From Acidobacteriaceae bacterium (GTDB lineage: Bacteria; Acidobacteriota; Terriglobia; Terriglobales; Acidobacteriaceae): 20,669 nt of DNA. Shown here piece after piece: positions 1 through 7,163 of the stretch. The stretch covers positions 1,375 through 22,043 of the forward strand of contig PMMJ01000385.1 of the NCBI GenBank assembly GCA_003162255.1, written 5' to 3'. The position numbers and the translations under genes were made by a program. Numbering within the stretch: the stretch's first letter is position 1; each line of letters starts with the position of its first letter. The notes under the pieces are model-generated. The model ran no database searches and had not been told where the DNA came from. It saw nothing but the letters and a program-made list of their open reading frames with translations.

Positions 1-83
1 TCTGCGTCGTCCCAATTCCTTTCCGTCAGCCCCTCGCCGTTCATCCGCAGTGCGAGAGGGCCGCCCGTCGAAAGGCCACGCAC
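1..83 (-). CDS. possible 5' end of an unidentified gene leaving the left edge
   Basis: On the reverse strand one frame stays open from about position 150 to the window edge, with mostly G or C at third codon positions. The edge-proximal part reads as RGLSTGGPLALRMNGEGL followed by TERNWDDA. Candidate starts are GTG at 83 (just after a GGTGAG stretch), GTG at 104, or ATG at 44; none has a convincing ribosome-binding site. A reverse-strand TATAAT at 177-172 could drive it. I do not recognise the protein family. The opposite strand is also open here, so this may be chance. Since it would be divergent from a polyol-dehydrogenase operon, a regulator or a catabolic gene is conceivable, but nothing in the fragment shows it. 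Confidence 0.22.
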   Translation of the reverse strand, partial: MRGLSTGGPLALRMNGEGLTERNWDDA

Positions 84-171
84 CTCACCAAAAGCACCGG
101 CCACCCTTACGAGAGAGAGACAGGTCCGGAGCCAATGTTGAGTTTAGCGCGTTTGTGATCGCGTATCAACT

Positions 172-177
172 ATTATA
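172..177 (-). promoter_or_regulatory. reverse-strand -10 box (TATAAT)
   Basis: A perfect TATAAT reads leftward (177 to 172). The -35 region is poor: the best spacing gives CTGTAA around 199-194. The half-site repeats at 178-194 sit in the spacer, so a bound regulator there would interfere with this promoter. It would serve a gene leaving the left edge. Confidence 0.3.
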
Positions 178-300
178 GTTCGATAATGTTCGATTACAGG
201 TTCTCGAGAGAGCTATCGTCAATCTACCTCGGTGGATTCCTTGGAGAACTGGATTAGATCATCGCACGAAATAGAACATTATGGATCACAATGCGAACAT
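178..300. promoter_or_regulatory. putative operator cluster, DeoR/GlpR-like half-sites
   Basis: GTTCGAT occurs at 178-184 and 188-194, exactly ten bases apart. The second lies within ATGTTCG (186-192), whose reverse complement CGAACAT occurs at 294-300. A related GAACAT lies at 274-279, 21 bases before the last copy. The ATGTTCG/CGAACAT half-site matches the operator half known for GlpR of the DeoR family. The left pair overlaps the reverse-strand -10 region; the right pair lies just upstream of the forward -35 at 316. Regulation of the polyol operon by a DeoR-type repressor is inference from motif and position. Confidence 0.4.
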
Positions 301-315
301 AAAAGATCAGTACTG

Positions 316-344
316 TTGACATGTGCGAGCGTTAGCTATACATT
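316..344 (+). promoter_or_regulatory. sigma-70-type promoter of the polyol dehydrogenase operon
   Basis: A perfect -35 hexamer TTGACA (316-321) is followed after 17 bases by TACATT (339-344), four of six matches to the -10 consensus. Transcription would begin near 351, giving an untranslated leader of about 155 bases. It lies directly after the CGAACAT element at 294-300, so it could be controlled from there. Confidence 0.5.
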
Positions 345-355
345 TGTATCGATTT

Positions 356-438
356 GCGCGGCGTCCCCTCGCGCCGCGCCGAAGCCGAGACGCCATCGGT
401 ACTGTCGGCAAGATACCGGCGCTCCCCGTTTTCAACGG
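356..438 (+). promoter_or_regulatory. structured 5' leader with three hairpins
   Basis: Three stem-loops follow one another in the predicted leader. The first has an 8-bp all-GC stem, GCGCGGCG (356-363) with CGCCGCGC (372-379). The second pairs CGCC (391-394) and CGGTA (397-401) with TACCG (414-418) and the adjoining GCG, leaving a two-base bulge. The third pairs CCGTT (426-430) with AACGG (434-438) around a TTC loop. No run of T follows the first stem, so it is not a plain intrinsic terminator. No known riboswitch class was recognised. Confidence 0.35.
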
Positions 439-506
439 CGTAATCTTCATGCCGCTACGGTACTAGAGGGCCAAGTTCGACTTCAAGTGCTCGCGTTTTC
501 TTTTAT

Positions 507-1784
507 ATGAAACCTGACGATCAGATTACAGAAAACATTCCGCTCGAGATGCGAGCGCTGGTCCTTGACGGCGTTGGGTTTGAACACCTCGCGGTCAGGA
601 AGGTTCCGGTGCCGAGTCCCAGCGCGCATCAGTTGCTGGCTCGCGTGGAAGCAGCCGGCATCTGCACGTCCCTGATCAAGCTTATCGAACAGGGACCGGA
701 CCACAAATTGATGTACGGCTGGGACGTGTGCCGCTTTCCGGCTATTCTCGGCGACGAAGGCGTGGTAACGGTGGTGCGCGTCGGAGAGGCGCTTCGAGAC
801 CAGTATCGACTCGGCGAGCGCTACGTGGTTCAGCCTGCCGTGGACCACCCACCTATCAATCATCGAGAACGGTATCGCGATTCCGGTAAGGGAGTCGGCA
901 AGGTAGCTGTGGGCTACACCCTGGCGGGTCATCTGGCAGAGTACATACTCATTCCGGAAGAGGTCCTGAACTCCGGATGCCTGTTGCCGGTTCCTGTGCG
1001 CCAAGTGCCATTTGCCCACGCCGCCATGAGTGAACCGCTCTCCTGCGTTGTCTCAGCCCAGGAGCATCACCTGCACTTGACCCAGACTACTCCGCTGGCC
1101 GCGCGGGAAGCCATGAAAGGACTAAAGCCGGGAGGCGTGACCGTGATCGTCGGGGCGGGCGCGATGGGGCGAATGCACGTCGACTTGGCCTTCGGCTACC
1201 GGCCACGCGCGATTGTGGTGGCAGATTTCCTGGAGGAGCGTCTAGGGCTTGTTCGGAAGCTCTTCACGGCGCGGGCGGCGAAAGCAGGAGTCGCGCTGCA
1301 CATTGTCCATGCTGCTTCCACTCCGGTTGAGAAGTTAGTGGACGAACTGACCGGCCATCGCGGGGCGGACGACGTGGTCGTTGCAGTCGGATCAAAGAAA
1401 GCGATCGAAAGCGCCCAGAAACTGGTCGGGCGCGGCGCCGTGCTCAACCTCTTCGGCGGTCTGAAAAAGGGTGAGGACATCGTGGGCATTGACGCCAGCG
1501 CGGTCCACTATAAGGAGATCAACGTCACCGGGTCGAGTGGCGGCTCCCCGTGGGACATCGCGCGCACGCTGGAACTCATCGCGGCGGAAGAGATCGATGC
1601 CGGCGCGCACATCACCCGCATTGGCGATCTGGACCATGCCATTGCACTGCTCGAACTGGTGAAGGCCCAGCAAATCGACGGGAAAGCTGTGGTCTATCCG
1701 CATCGGCGTACCAACTCTATTCACAGCGTGGATTCGTGGTCGGGCGCGGATGAACGCGCCTACCTGCAAGCAAGCGAGGTCTGA
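507..1784 (+). CDS. MDR-superfamily dehydrogenase, sorbose-1-phosphate reductase-like
   Basis: A 425-residue medium-chain dehydrogenase, probably oxidising or reducing a polyol or ketose (or its phosphate) with NAD(P) in the cytoplasm. Seen: GroES-like half with C53 in GICTS, then GDEG at 82-85 where zinc MDRs usually have GHE, a VVQPA segment near 107-111, SEPLSC at 175-180, and a Rossmann motif VGAGAMG at 215-221. There is no four-cysteine structural zinc lobe. From memory, the order of these segments, including LKPGG and a late GSSGGS, parallels sorbose-1-phosphate reductase (SorE-type) proteins. The start is uncertain: ATG 507 has no clear Shine-Dalgarno, and ATG 549 (MRALVLDG) is a typical MDR N-terminus. 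The stop is followed directly by the next gene's GTG, so the two are co-translated. Substrate is unknown; the oddity is Asp83 replacing the usual His zinc ligand. Confidence 0.8.
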   Translation: MKPDDQITENIPLEMRALVLDGVGFEHLAVRKVPVPSPSAHQLLARVEAAGICTSLIKLIEQGPDHKLMYGWDVCRFPAILGDEGVVTVVRVGEALRDQYRLGERYVVQPAVDHPPINHRERYRDSGKGVGKVAVGYTLAGHLAEYILIPEEVLNSGCLLPVPVRQVPFAHAAMSEPLSCVVSAQEHHLHLTQTTPLAAREAMKGLKPGGVTVIVGAGAMGRMHVDLAFGYRPRAIVVADFLEERLGLVRKLFTARAAKAGVALHIVHAASTPVEKLVDELTGHRGADDVVVAVGSKKAIESAQKLVGRGAVLNLFGGLKKGEDIVGIDASAVHYKEINVTGSSGGSPWDIARTLELIAAEEIDAGAHITRIGDLDHAIALLELVKAQQIDGKAVVYPHRRTNSIHSVDSWSGADERAYLQASEV

Positions 1785-3119
1785 GTGTCACTCTCGGGCA
1801 ATCGTACCTTCGTCGGCTTCGGCTTTGGCGCCATTCAAGCCGGCCTCTTCCTCTACGAAGCCTTTCGCTCGGGGAACTTTCGTCGTCTCATGGTGGCCGA
1901 GGTCATGCCGAAGGCGGTGATGGCGCTCCGCCAATCTGCGGGACAATACGCGGTCAACGTCGCCTACTATGACCGAGTGGAAGCGGTAGAAATTGGTCCG
2001 GTGGAGATCGCGAACCCGGAAGACGAGTGCGACCGTGAGTTGCTAGCGGCGGCGGTGGCCGAGGCCGCGGAAATCGCAACCGCCCTGCCGAGTGTGGCTT
2101 ACTACACCTCGGACTCCGCGGGAAGCGTGCACCGGATCTTGGCCGAGGGTCTCAGGCGGAAGGCCGCTGCGGGCGGCCCGCCAGCAGTCGTCTATGCGGC
2201 CGAGAATCACAACCACGCTGCCGAAATCCTGGAAGCGGCGGTCCTGAGTGCGATTCCACGGGGGGAGGATGACCGGGTCCGCAGCCGAGTCTCGTTTCTC
2301 AACACGGTGATCGGGAAAATGAGCGGCGTGGTCGCAGATCCGCATGAGATTAAAGAGCGCCGCCTGAAGACGGTCACGCCAATCGATCCCCGTGCATTCT
2401 TGGTGGAGGCCTTCAATCGAATTCTGATTTCAAAAACATCGTTTGGAGATACACTCGCCACCCGCGGCTTCCACCGGGGCATTGAAGTGTTCGAAGAGAA
2501 GCCAGACCTGTTGCCTTTTGAGGAAGCCAAACTCTACGGACACAACTCAACCCATGCCGTGGCTGCCTACCTGGGAGCGTTCTTGGGTGCAAACCGAATC
2601 GCCGGTCTTGAGAAAGCTGCGGGAGTGAGCGCATTTCTGGAGGCCGCATTCATCGAGGAGTCCGGCGAGGCGCTCATTCGCAGGCATAGGGGCAAGGACG
2701 CTCTTTTCACGCCCGAAGGCTACCGCGCCTACGCCAAAGATCTGCTGGTGCGGATGTTCAACCCATACCTGGGCGATACTGTGGAACGTGTTGGGCGCGA
2801 TCCCGAACGGAAGTTGGAGTGGGACGACCGGTTAGTGGGGACGGTCCGCATTGGCCTGCAGCAGGGCTTGAATCCCGTGCGTTACGCGATGGGTGCGGCC
2901 GCAGCCGCGACTGCACTCGATAAGTCTTTCCTCGATGCATGCGCGCCGTTGCAGAAACTCTTGGATCCGCTCTGGTGTAAGGCGTCGCCAGACCCAGCCG
3001 AGAGGCAAGCGGTGCTGCAAGCCGTCGAAGAAGGCCGAACGAGACTGCGCCTCTGGCGTGACGCTGGTTTCCCGAACCTGGAAGCGTTCGTTAAGCAAGG
3101 CCTATCCATTCGGCGCTGA
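1785..3119 (+). CDS. mannitol dehydrogenase-family (long-chain polyol) dehydrogenase
   Basis: A 444-residue member of the polyol-specific long-chain dehydrogenases, the family of mannitol-1-phosphate 5-dehydrogenase (MtlD), mannitol 2-dehydrogenase and the uronate reductases; it is expected to interconvert a polyol and a ketose, or phosphates, with NAD(H). Seen: N-terminal dinucleotide motif GFGFGAIQAG (11-20), an AENHNHA segment near 139-145, and the family catalytic signature K-x4-N-x2-H exactly as K249, N254, H257. It is longer than typical MtlD (about 385 residues). The GTG start at 1785 abuts the upstream stop (TGAGTG) and has GCGAGG about seven bases before it, so translation is coupled. 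The partner MDR suggests a two-step polyol conversion. The exact substrate cannot be read from sequence. Confidence 0.85.
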   Translation: MSLSGNRTFVGFGFGAIQAGLFLYEAFRSGNFRRLMVAEVMPKAVMALRQSAGQYAVNVAYYDRVEAVEIGPVEIANPEDECDRELLAAAVAEAAEIATALPSVAYYTSDSAGSVHRILAEGLRRKAAAGGPPAVVYAAENHNHAAEILEAAVLSAIPRGEDDRVRSRVSFLNTVIGKMSGVVADPHEIKERRLKTVTPIDPRAFLVEAFNRILISKTSFGDTLATRGFHRGIEVFEEKPDLLPFEEAKLYGHNSTHAVAAYLGAFLGANRIAGLEKAAGVSAFLEAAFIEESGEALIRRHRGKDALFTPEGYRAYAKDLLVRMFNPYLGDTVERVGRDPERKLEWDDRLVGTVRIGLQQGLNPVRYAMGAAAAATALDKSFLDACAPLQKLLDPLWCKASPDPAERQAVLQAVEEGRTRLRLWRDAGFPNLEAFVKQGLSIRR

Positions 3120-3220
3120 CGTTCAGCCGTTTCTCCGAGTCTCGTGCGGCTGTACAGATTCATGTGGTTTGTGTCTTTCAAAGACCGATCAATTCCACGG
3201 TCCCGTCGTTTCAATCGTTT

Positions 3221-3238
3221 AGAGGGGGCGCCGCCTCT
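3221..3238. repeat. imperfect 18-bp palindrome upstream of the sigma gene
   Basis: AGAGGGGGCGCCGCCTCT is symmetric around its centre except for one G-G mismatch (eight of nine pairs). It lies about 85 bases before the sigma-factor start in a 204-bp gap. It could be a regulator site or an RNA hairpin. It lacks an immediately following T-tract, so a terminator for the upstream operon is not supported. Confidence 0.25.
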
Positions 3239-3323
3239 TGCACGATTCGCCTGCGTCTTTTTTCCCCCGCTCCCCGTATCTGTCGTTAGTATGAACGCGA
3301 CTGCTTTCTATTTCGAGAGCTCG

Positions 3324-3884
3324 ATGGCGCAAGAGAGCACCGAGATCGCTCGTGGACTTCGACGTCGAGATCCCGACCTGCTCGACCGGCTGATTGAGCA
3401 ATACCAGCATCGCCTTCTCCGCTATCTCGTGTACTTGACCGGACGCCGCGATTTAGCGGAAGACCTCTTCCAGGAAACCTGGATCCGCGTGCTCGAACGC
3501 GGGCACCAGTTTAACGAGAGGTACGCATTCAGCACCTGGCTCTTCGCGGTGGCGCGCAACCTGGCGATCGATCACATGCGCCGCAAGCAGCCATCCAGCC
3601 TCGACGGCTTGCTGAATGACGACGAAGCTCCCCTCGATGTGCCTGCGACCGGACAGGCGTCGGCTTTTGACGTGACTCTACGCCGCGAGCAAAACGAGCA
3701 CATCGCGGCCGGTATGCAACATCTCCCCGCGGAATACCGTGAAGCGCTCGTGCTTCGTTTTCAGGAAGGCATGTCTCTCGAAGAGATTGCTAGCGTGGCA
3801 CGAGTGCCGTTGGGAACTGTGAAATCCAGGATTTACCGCGGCCTGAGCGCACTCGAACCGTGGTTGAAAGGAGCGCCGCTGTGA
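3324..3884 (+). CDS. ECF-type RNA polymerase sigma factor
   Basis: A 186-residue sigma-70-family extracytoplasmic-function factor that directs RNA polymerase to a dedicated promoter set. Seen: region 2 at about 18-90, with DLAEDLFQETWIRVLERG for core binding and STWLFAVARNLAIDHMRR for -10 recognition; a variable linker; and region 4 at about 125-178, with LPAEYREALVLRFQEGMS and the helix-turn-helix SLEEIASVARVPLGTVKSRI. ATG 3324 is preferred because CGAGAG lies a few bases upstream and the product matches family length; an in-frame ATG at 3291 lacks a ribosome site. The stop overlaps the GTG of the anti-sigma gene (GTGA), a typical sigma/anti-sigma arrangement. The inducing signal is unknown. 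Confidence 0.92.
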   Translation: MAQESTEIARGLRRRDPDLLDRLIEQYQHRLLRYLVYLTGRRDLAEDLFQETWIRVLERGHQFNERYAFSTWLFAVARNLAIDHMRRKQPSSLDGLLNDDEAPLDVPATGQASAFDVTLRREQNEHIAAGMQHLPAEYREALVLRFQEGMSLEEIASVARVPLGTVKSRIYRGLSALEPWLKGAPL

Positions 3885-4375
3885 ACACCATCATGAACAA
3901 CGATGCGCATGAACGGGCACGGAACCTGATTGCATGGGCCGGACCCGAGGCACTTTCCAGCGCCGATCGAGCATGGTTGGCAGCGCATGTGGAGACATGT
4001 GCCTCTTGCCGCACATTCGCGGAGAACGCGGTAGCGACGATTCATGCTTTGCGCGCGATCCCCATCGCCGCCGAGCGGAGTCTCGTCTCGACGACGCAGA
4101 TGAAGGTGCGCCGCCGCGCCCTGGAATTGCAAAGCCAGCGCGAGCGTTTCTGGCTGGTTTCGGTCAGCTGTACAGCGGTGACCCTATGCGCGCTGTTGAG
4201 CACGTTCGCGCTGTGGCGTGGCTTTGCGTGGGTAGGCGCGCGGGCCCAACTGGCGCCATCGATCTGGCAAGTTGGTTTTCTCGTCTTCTGTGTGACGCCA
4301 GCCCTGGTGGCGGGAGTGCTTCTGCTGCTCCGGGGCACGCACCTGGCGGATCGCACCGGTTCTTACGAGGGCTGA
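3881..4375 (+). CDS. zinc-finger anti-sigma factor, two-span membrane protein
   Basis: A 164-residue protein expected to hold the adjacent ECF sigma factor at the membrane. Seen: an N-terminal cytosolic domain with the ZAS-type motif H36-x3-C40-x2-C43 (HVETCASC), then two hydrophobic spans at about 91-112 and 129-150, with almost nothing outside between them. The start is GTG 3881, inside the sigma stop codon, because AAAGGAG ends seven bases upstream; ATG 3893 would be too far from it. Overlap means translational coupling and balanced stoichiometry. With no large periplasmic sensor domain, the signal may be sensed in the membrane or by another protein, possibly the zinc-ribbon protein downstream. 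The role is established for the family; the partner is inferred from adjacency. Confidence 0.85.
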   Translation: MNTIMNNDAHERARNLIAWAGPEALSSADRAWLAAHVETCASCRTFAENAVATIHALRAIPIAAERSLVSTTQMKVRRRALELQSQRERFWLVSVSCTAVTLCALLSTFALWRGFAWVGARAQLAPSIWQVGFLVFCVTPALVAGVLLLLRGTHLADRTGSYEG

Positions 4376-4436
4376 CGGAACCGGAACTAGATTTTTCGTG
4401 GAACCGAGCACCGAGTACGGAGTTAGGAGATTTGTG

Positions 4437-4967
4437 ATGACCATCGGAAATCAAACTTCCACCCGCTTCAAGGACGAGATCCGAATCGTTGCGCCTTGGG
4501 TTTTCTTCTTTGCCGTTCTGACCTTCCTGGCGATGGTTGTGCTGGTTGTGGTCCTCGCCGGCAGGGATCACAGTGCGCCTCCGCTTGCGCTTCGTTGCCT
4601 GCTGGGAGTAGTAGCGGGAGCGCTGCTCGGCTGCTATGTTGTGCTGATCGGCTACATTAACCGGGACGCGGGGCGGCGCAGGATGAGCCGCCTGCTTTGG
4701 ACGCTCGTTGCGATCTTTGTCCCCAACGGGATCGGGATCCTCCTCTATTTCGTCTTGCGCAAGCCGCGCACCGCCAACTGCCCGCAATGCCATGCCGACG
4801 TCGAGCCGGGCTTCAGCTTCTGTCCCCGGTGCCGCAACCGCCTACAGCCGGTCTGCCCACACTGCCAGCGCGGCGTAAATCCCGCCGACAAGTTCTGCCC
4901 ATACTGCGGCGCAGCCCTGGAGATGGCTGCTGGCATGCCTCCCTCTGCGGCGCCTACCCAACCGTGA
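4437..4967 (+). CDS. three-span membrane protein with C-terminal double zinc ribbon
   Basis: A 176-residue protein of unknown function. Seen: three hydrophobic segments at about 19-41, 52-73 and 86-108. The last (LLWTLVAIFVPNGIGILLYF) resembles the N-terminal span found in phospholipase-D-like and related membrane proteins. Then come two treble-clef-like ribbons: C115-x2-C118 with C129-x2-C132, and C140-x2-C143 with C154-x2-C157, the 'double zinc ribbon' pattern. ATG 4437 is chosen because AGGAG lies seven bases upstream. It follows the anti-sigma gene by 61 bases on the same strand, so it is probably in the sigma operon and could be a co-regulator or target. That link is inference. Confidence 0.75.
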   Translation: MTIGNQTSTRFKDEIRIVAPWVFFFAVLTFLAMVVLVVVLAGRDHSAPPLALRCLLGVVAGALLGCYVVLIGYINRDAGRRRMSRLLWTLVAIFVPNGIGILLYFVLRKPRTANCPQCHADVEPGFSFCPRCRNRLQPVCPHCQRGVNPADKFCPYCGAALEMAAGMPPSAAPTQP

Positions 4968-5147
4968 GCATCTGCGGATCGAGCCGCTAGCCCGCTTCGT
5001 CCGCTCGTCAGATCGACCCTCCGCTCCCCTCTTGAATCAAAGGCTGTCCGCGGACTTGCTGGATAGCCATTGTAAGATTGAGTGCACAATGGCTGGCGGA
5101 AAGTGATTGTACGAATCCTGAGACTCCGACTCGGGGGAGGGAAGCAT

Positions 5148-7082
5148 ATGAGCGACAAGGATCAAGATCGTGAATTAGTTATGGGCCGCGAGATTACCCG
5201 ACGCGATTTCTTGAATGGAGTAAGCATCGCCGTGGGGACGTCCCTGGTGGCAGCGAATTCCACCTGGCTGGAAGCCTTTGGTTCGCCTCAATCCCCGTTT
5301 GCTCCCGAAAAGGATCGCAGTTATTACCCGCCTGCTAAAACCGGCCTTCGCGGTAGTCACGATGGTTCGTGGGAAGTTGCGCACGACCTGCGCGACGGTA
5401 AGGATAAAGGCTGGGCCCAATCTGTCGACGACGGTGAGTCGTATGATCTGGTGGTTGTCGGTGCTGGTATAAGCGGTCTGGCAGCCGCACACTTCTACCG
5501 CAAGTTTGCGGGACAACAATCCAAGATTCTCGTCCTCGACAACCACGATGACTTCGGCGGGCACGCCAAGCGCAATGAATTCAAGGCGGGAAACCGAGTG
5601 CTCCTCGGATATGGCGGGACCCAATCCATCGAGGCGCCGGGCAATTACAGCAAGGAGTCGATGGGGCTGTTGAAAGAACTGGGAATCGACGTGCGGCGCT
5701 TCTTCAAGTACTATGACCAAAAATTATTTGACTCGATGCATCTGCAAGAAGCCGTCTTCTTTGATAAGGAAACATTTGGCGCCGACCGCTTGGTGCCCCA
5801 GAAAGGCCTGCACTACTTCGGCCTCAACTTCGCAATGGAGAATGTTTCCCGGATCCCCATCGCAGAAGCCGCCCGCAAGGATCTCCTCCGTCTGCAGCAC
5901 GCCAGCGTCGATTACATGCCAGACCTTACCCCGGAGCAGAAAAAATCTAAGCTGATCAAGACCAGCTACAAAGATTTCTTGCTGCAATACGCCAAGGTCC
6001 ACCCCGATGTGGTCAAAGTGTTCCAGAGCTCGACTCACGATCTATATGCCGTTGGGATTGATGCCGTGTCGGCGGCTGACTGCGCCATGGAGGGATTTCC
6101 AGGCTTCAAGGGAATGCGTCTCCCCAAGAGCCATGAGGAGAATGCCGAGCTAGATGAACCTTACATCTTCCATTTTCCGGACGGCAACTCTTCCATCGCC
6201 AGAATGCTGGTGCGATCCCTGGTGCCCGGCGCTCTTCCCGGCCACACCATGGAGGACATCGTCACTGCCCGTGCCAACTATGCTCGCCTGGACGATGCCA
6301 ACTCCCCGATTCGCATCCGCCTGAACAGCACCGCGGTGAGGGCCAAACACATCGGAGATTCAGATCTAAAGACCGCGAAGGAAGTCGAAGTCATCTACGT
6401 TCGCGGAGGACAGGCCCACCGGATCCGCACCGCGCATTGCATACTCGCCTGTTACAACATGGTCATTCCCTATTTGTGTCCGGAGATGCCAGACAAACAA
6501 AAGGAGGCCCTCGCTTACAGCGTGAAGATGCCTTTGGTCTACACGAACGTGCAAATCCGCAACTGGAAAGCATTTCAGAAACTTGGCATTAGCTCGATCT
6601 ACGCGCCGGGAGCATACTTCAGCAACGTTACCCTGGATTTCCCGGTCTCCATGGGTGACTACCACTATCCCAGTTCGTCCGATGAATCTTGCCTGCTGCA
6701 CCTTCTTCGCACGCCGTGCGAGCCTGGTCTGAATTGCAAGGACCAGTACCGGGCAGGACGGTGGGAACTTGTCAACACGAAATTCGAAACCTTCGAGCGT
6801 CAAGTGCGAGATCAACTTGGTCGCGCACTCGGAGCCGGCGGCTTCGACCCGGCTCGCGACATTCAGGCGATTACGGTCAACCGCTGGCCGCACGGATATG
6901 CCTACGAATACAACGAATTGTTCGAGCCTTCCGACCAGCCGGAGTCCGAACGTCCGTGTGTGATTGGCCGGCAGCCCTTCGGGAGAATTAAGATCGCGAA
7001 CTCGGACGCTGACGGTCATGCCTACACCAATACCGCCATCGATCAGGGCTATCGCGCCGTGCGAGAGATCGTACAAGCATGA
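5148..7082 (+). CDS. Tat-exported FAD-dependent amine oxidoreductase, spermidine dehydrogenase-like
   Basis: A 644-residue flavoprotein resembling SpdH-type spermidine dehydrogenases, which oxidise polyamines outside the cytoplasm. Seen: a twin-arginine motif ITRRDFLNG at 16-24 followed by a hydrophobic stretch to about 36; an FAD-binding motif VVVGAGISGLAAA at 103-114; DNHDDFGGHAKRNEF at 131-145; GYGGTQSIEAPGNYS from 154; and a C-terminal segment DADGHAYTNTAIDQGYRA typical for closing the flavin site. ATG 5148 is chosen because a strong GGGGGAGGG stretch ends a few bases upstream; a GTG at 5082 would add a tail before the Tat signal. No cytochrome or other electron acceptor gene is adjacent. 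Substrate remains uncertain, since many homologues are called simply FAD/NAD(P)-binding proteins. Confidence 0.82.
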   Translation: MSDKDQDRELVMGREITRRDFLNGVSIAVGTSLVAANSTWLEAFGSPQSPFAPEKDRSYYPPAKTGLRGSHDGSWEVAHDLRDGKDKGWAQSVDDGESYDLVVVGAGISGLAAAHFYRKFAGQQSKILVLDNHDDFGGHAKRNEFKAGNRVLLGYGGTQSIEAPGNYSKESMGLLKELGIDVRRFFKYYDQKLFDSMHLQEAVFFDKETFGADRLVPQKGLHYFGLNFAMENVSRIPIAEAARKDLLRLQHASVDYMPDLTPEQKKSKLIKTSYKDFLLQYAKVHPDVVKVFQSSTHDLYAVGIDAVSAADCAMEGFPGFKGMRLPKSHEENAELDEPYIFHFPDGNSSIARMLVRSLVPGALPGHTMEDIVTARANYARLDDANSPIRIRLNSTAVRAKHIGDSDLKTAKEVEVIYVRGGQAHRIRTAHCILACYNMVIPYLCPEMPDKQKEALAYSVKMPLVYTNVQIRNWKAFQKLGISSIYAPGAYFSNVTLDFPVSMGDYHYPSSSDESCLLHLLRTPCEPGLNCKDQYRAGRWELVNTKFETFERQVRDQLGRALGAGGFDPARDIQAITVNRWPHGYAYEYNELFEPSDQPESERPCVIGRQPFGRIKIANSDADGHAYTNTAIDQGYRAVREIVQA

Positions 7083-7163
7083 GCCTCGGGCCACCCGTCC
7101 GCCAATGAGGTTGCCTGTCACTCCGGAGCAATCCTTGTCTCGATCAGCAGACCAATCCCGGAC

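Noticed and set aside
232..510. Forward 92-codon frame in the leader of the first operon
   Set aside because: It covers the predicted promoter and hairpins, lacks a ribosome site, and has no recognised domain.
483..1019. Reverse-strand 178-codon frame over the start of the MDR gene
   Set aside because: Antisense to the conserved GroES-like domain; composition not protein-like.
3124..3152. CAGCCG / CGGCTG inverted repeat after the first operon, considered as a terminator
   Set aside because: Only six base pairs with a 17-base loop and no T-tract after it.
4164..4793. Reverse-strand 209-codon frame over the anti-sigma and zinc-ribbon genes
   Set aside because: It crosses two well-supported forward genes and has low-complexity charged composition.
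6366..7121. Reverse-strand 251-codon frame inside the flavoenzyme gene
   Set aside because: Antisense to conserved C-terminal flavin-binding sequence; no motifs.
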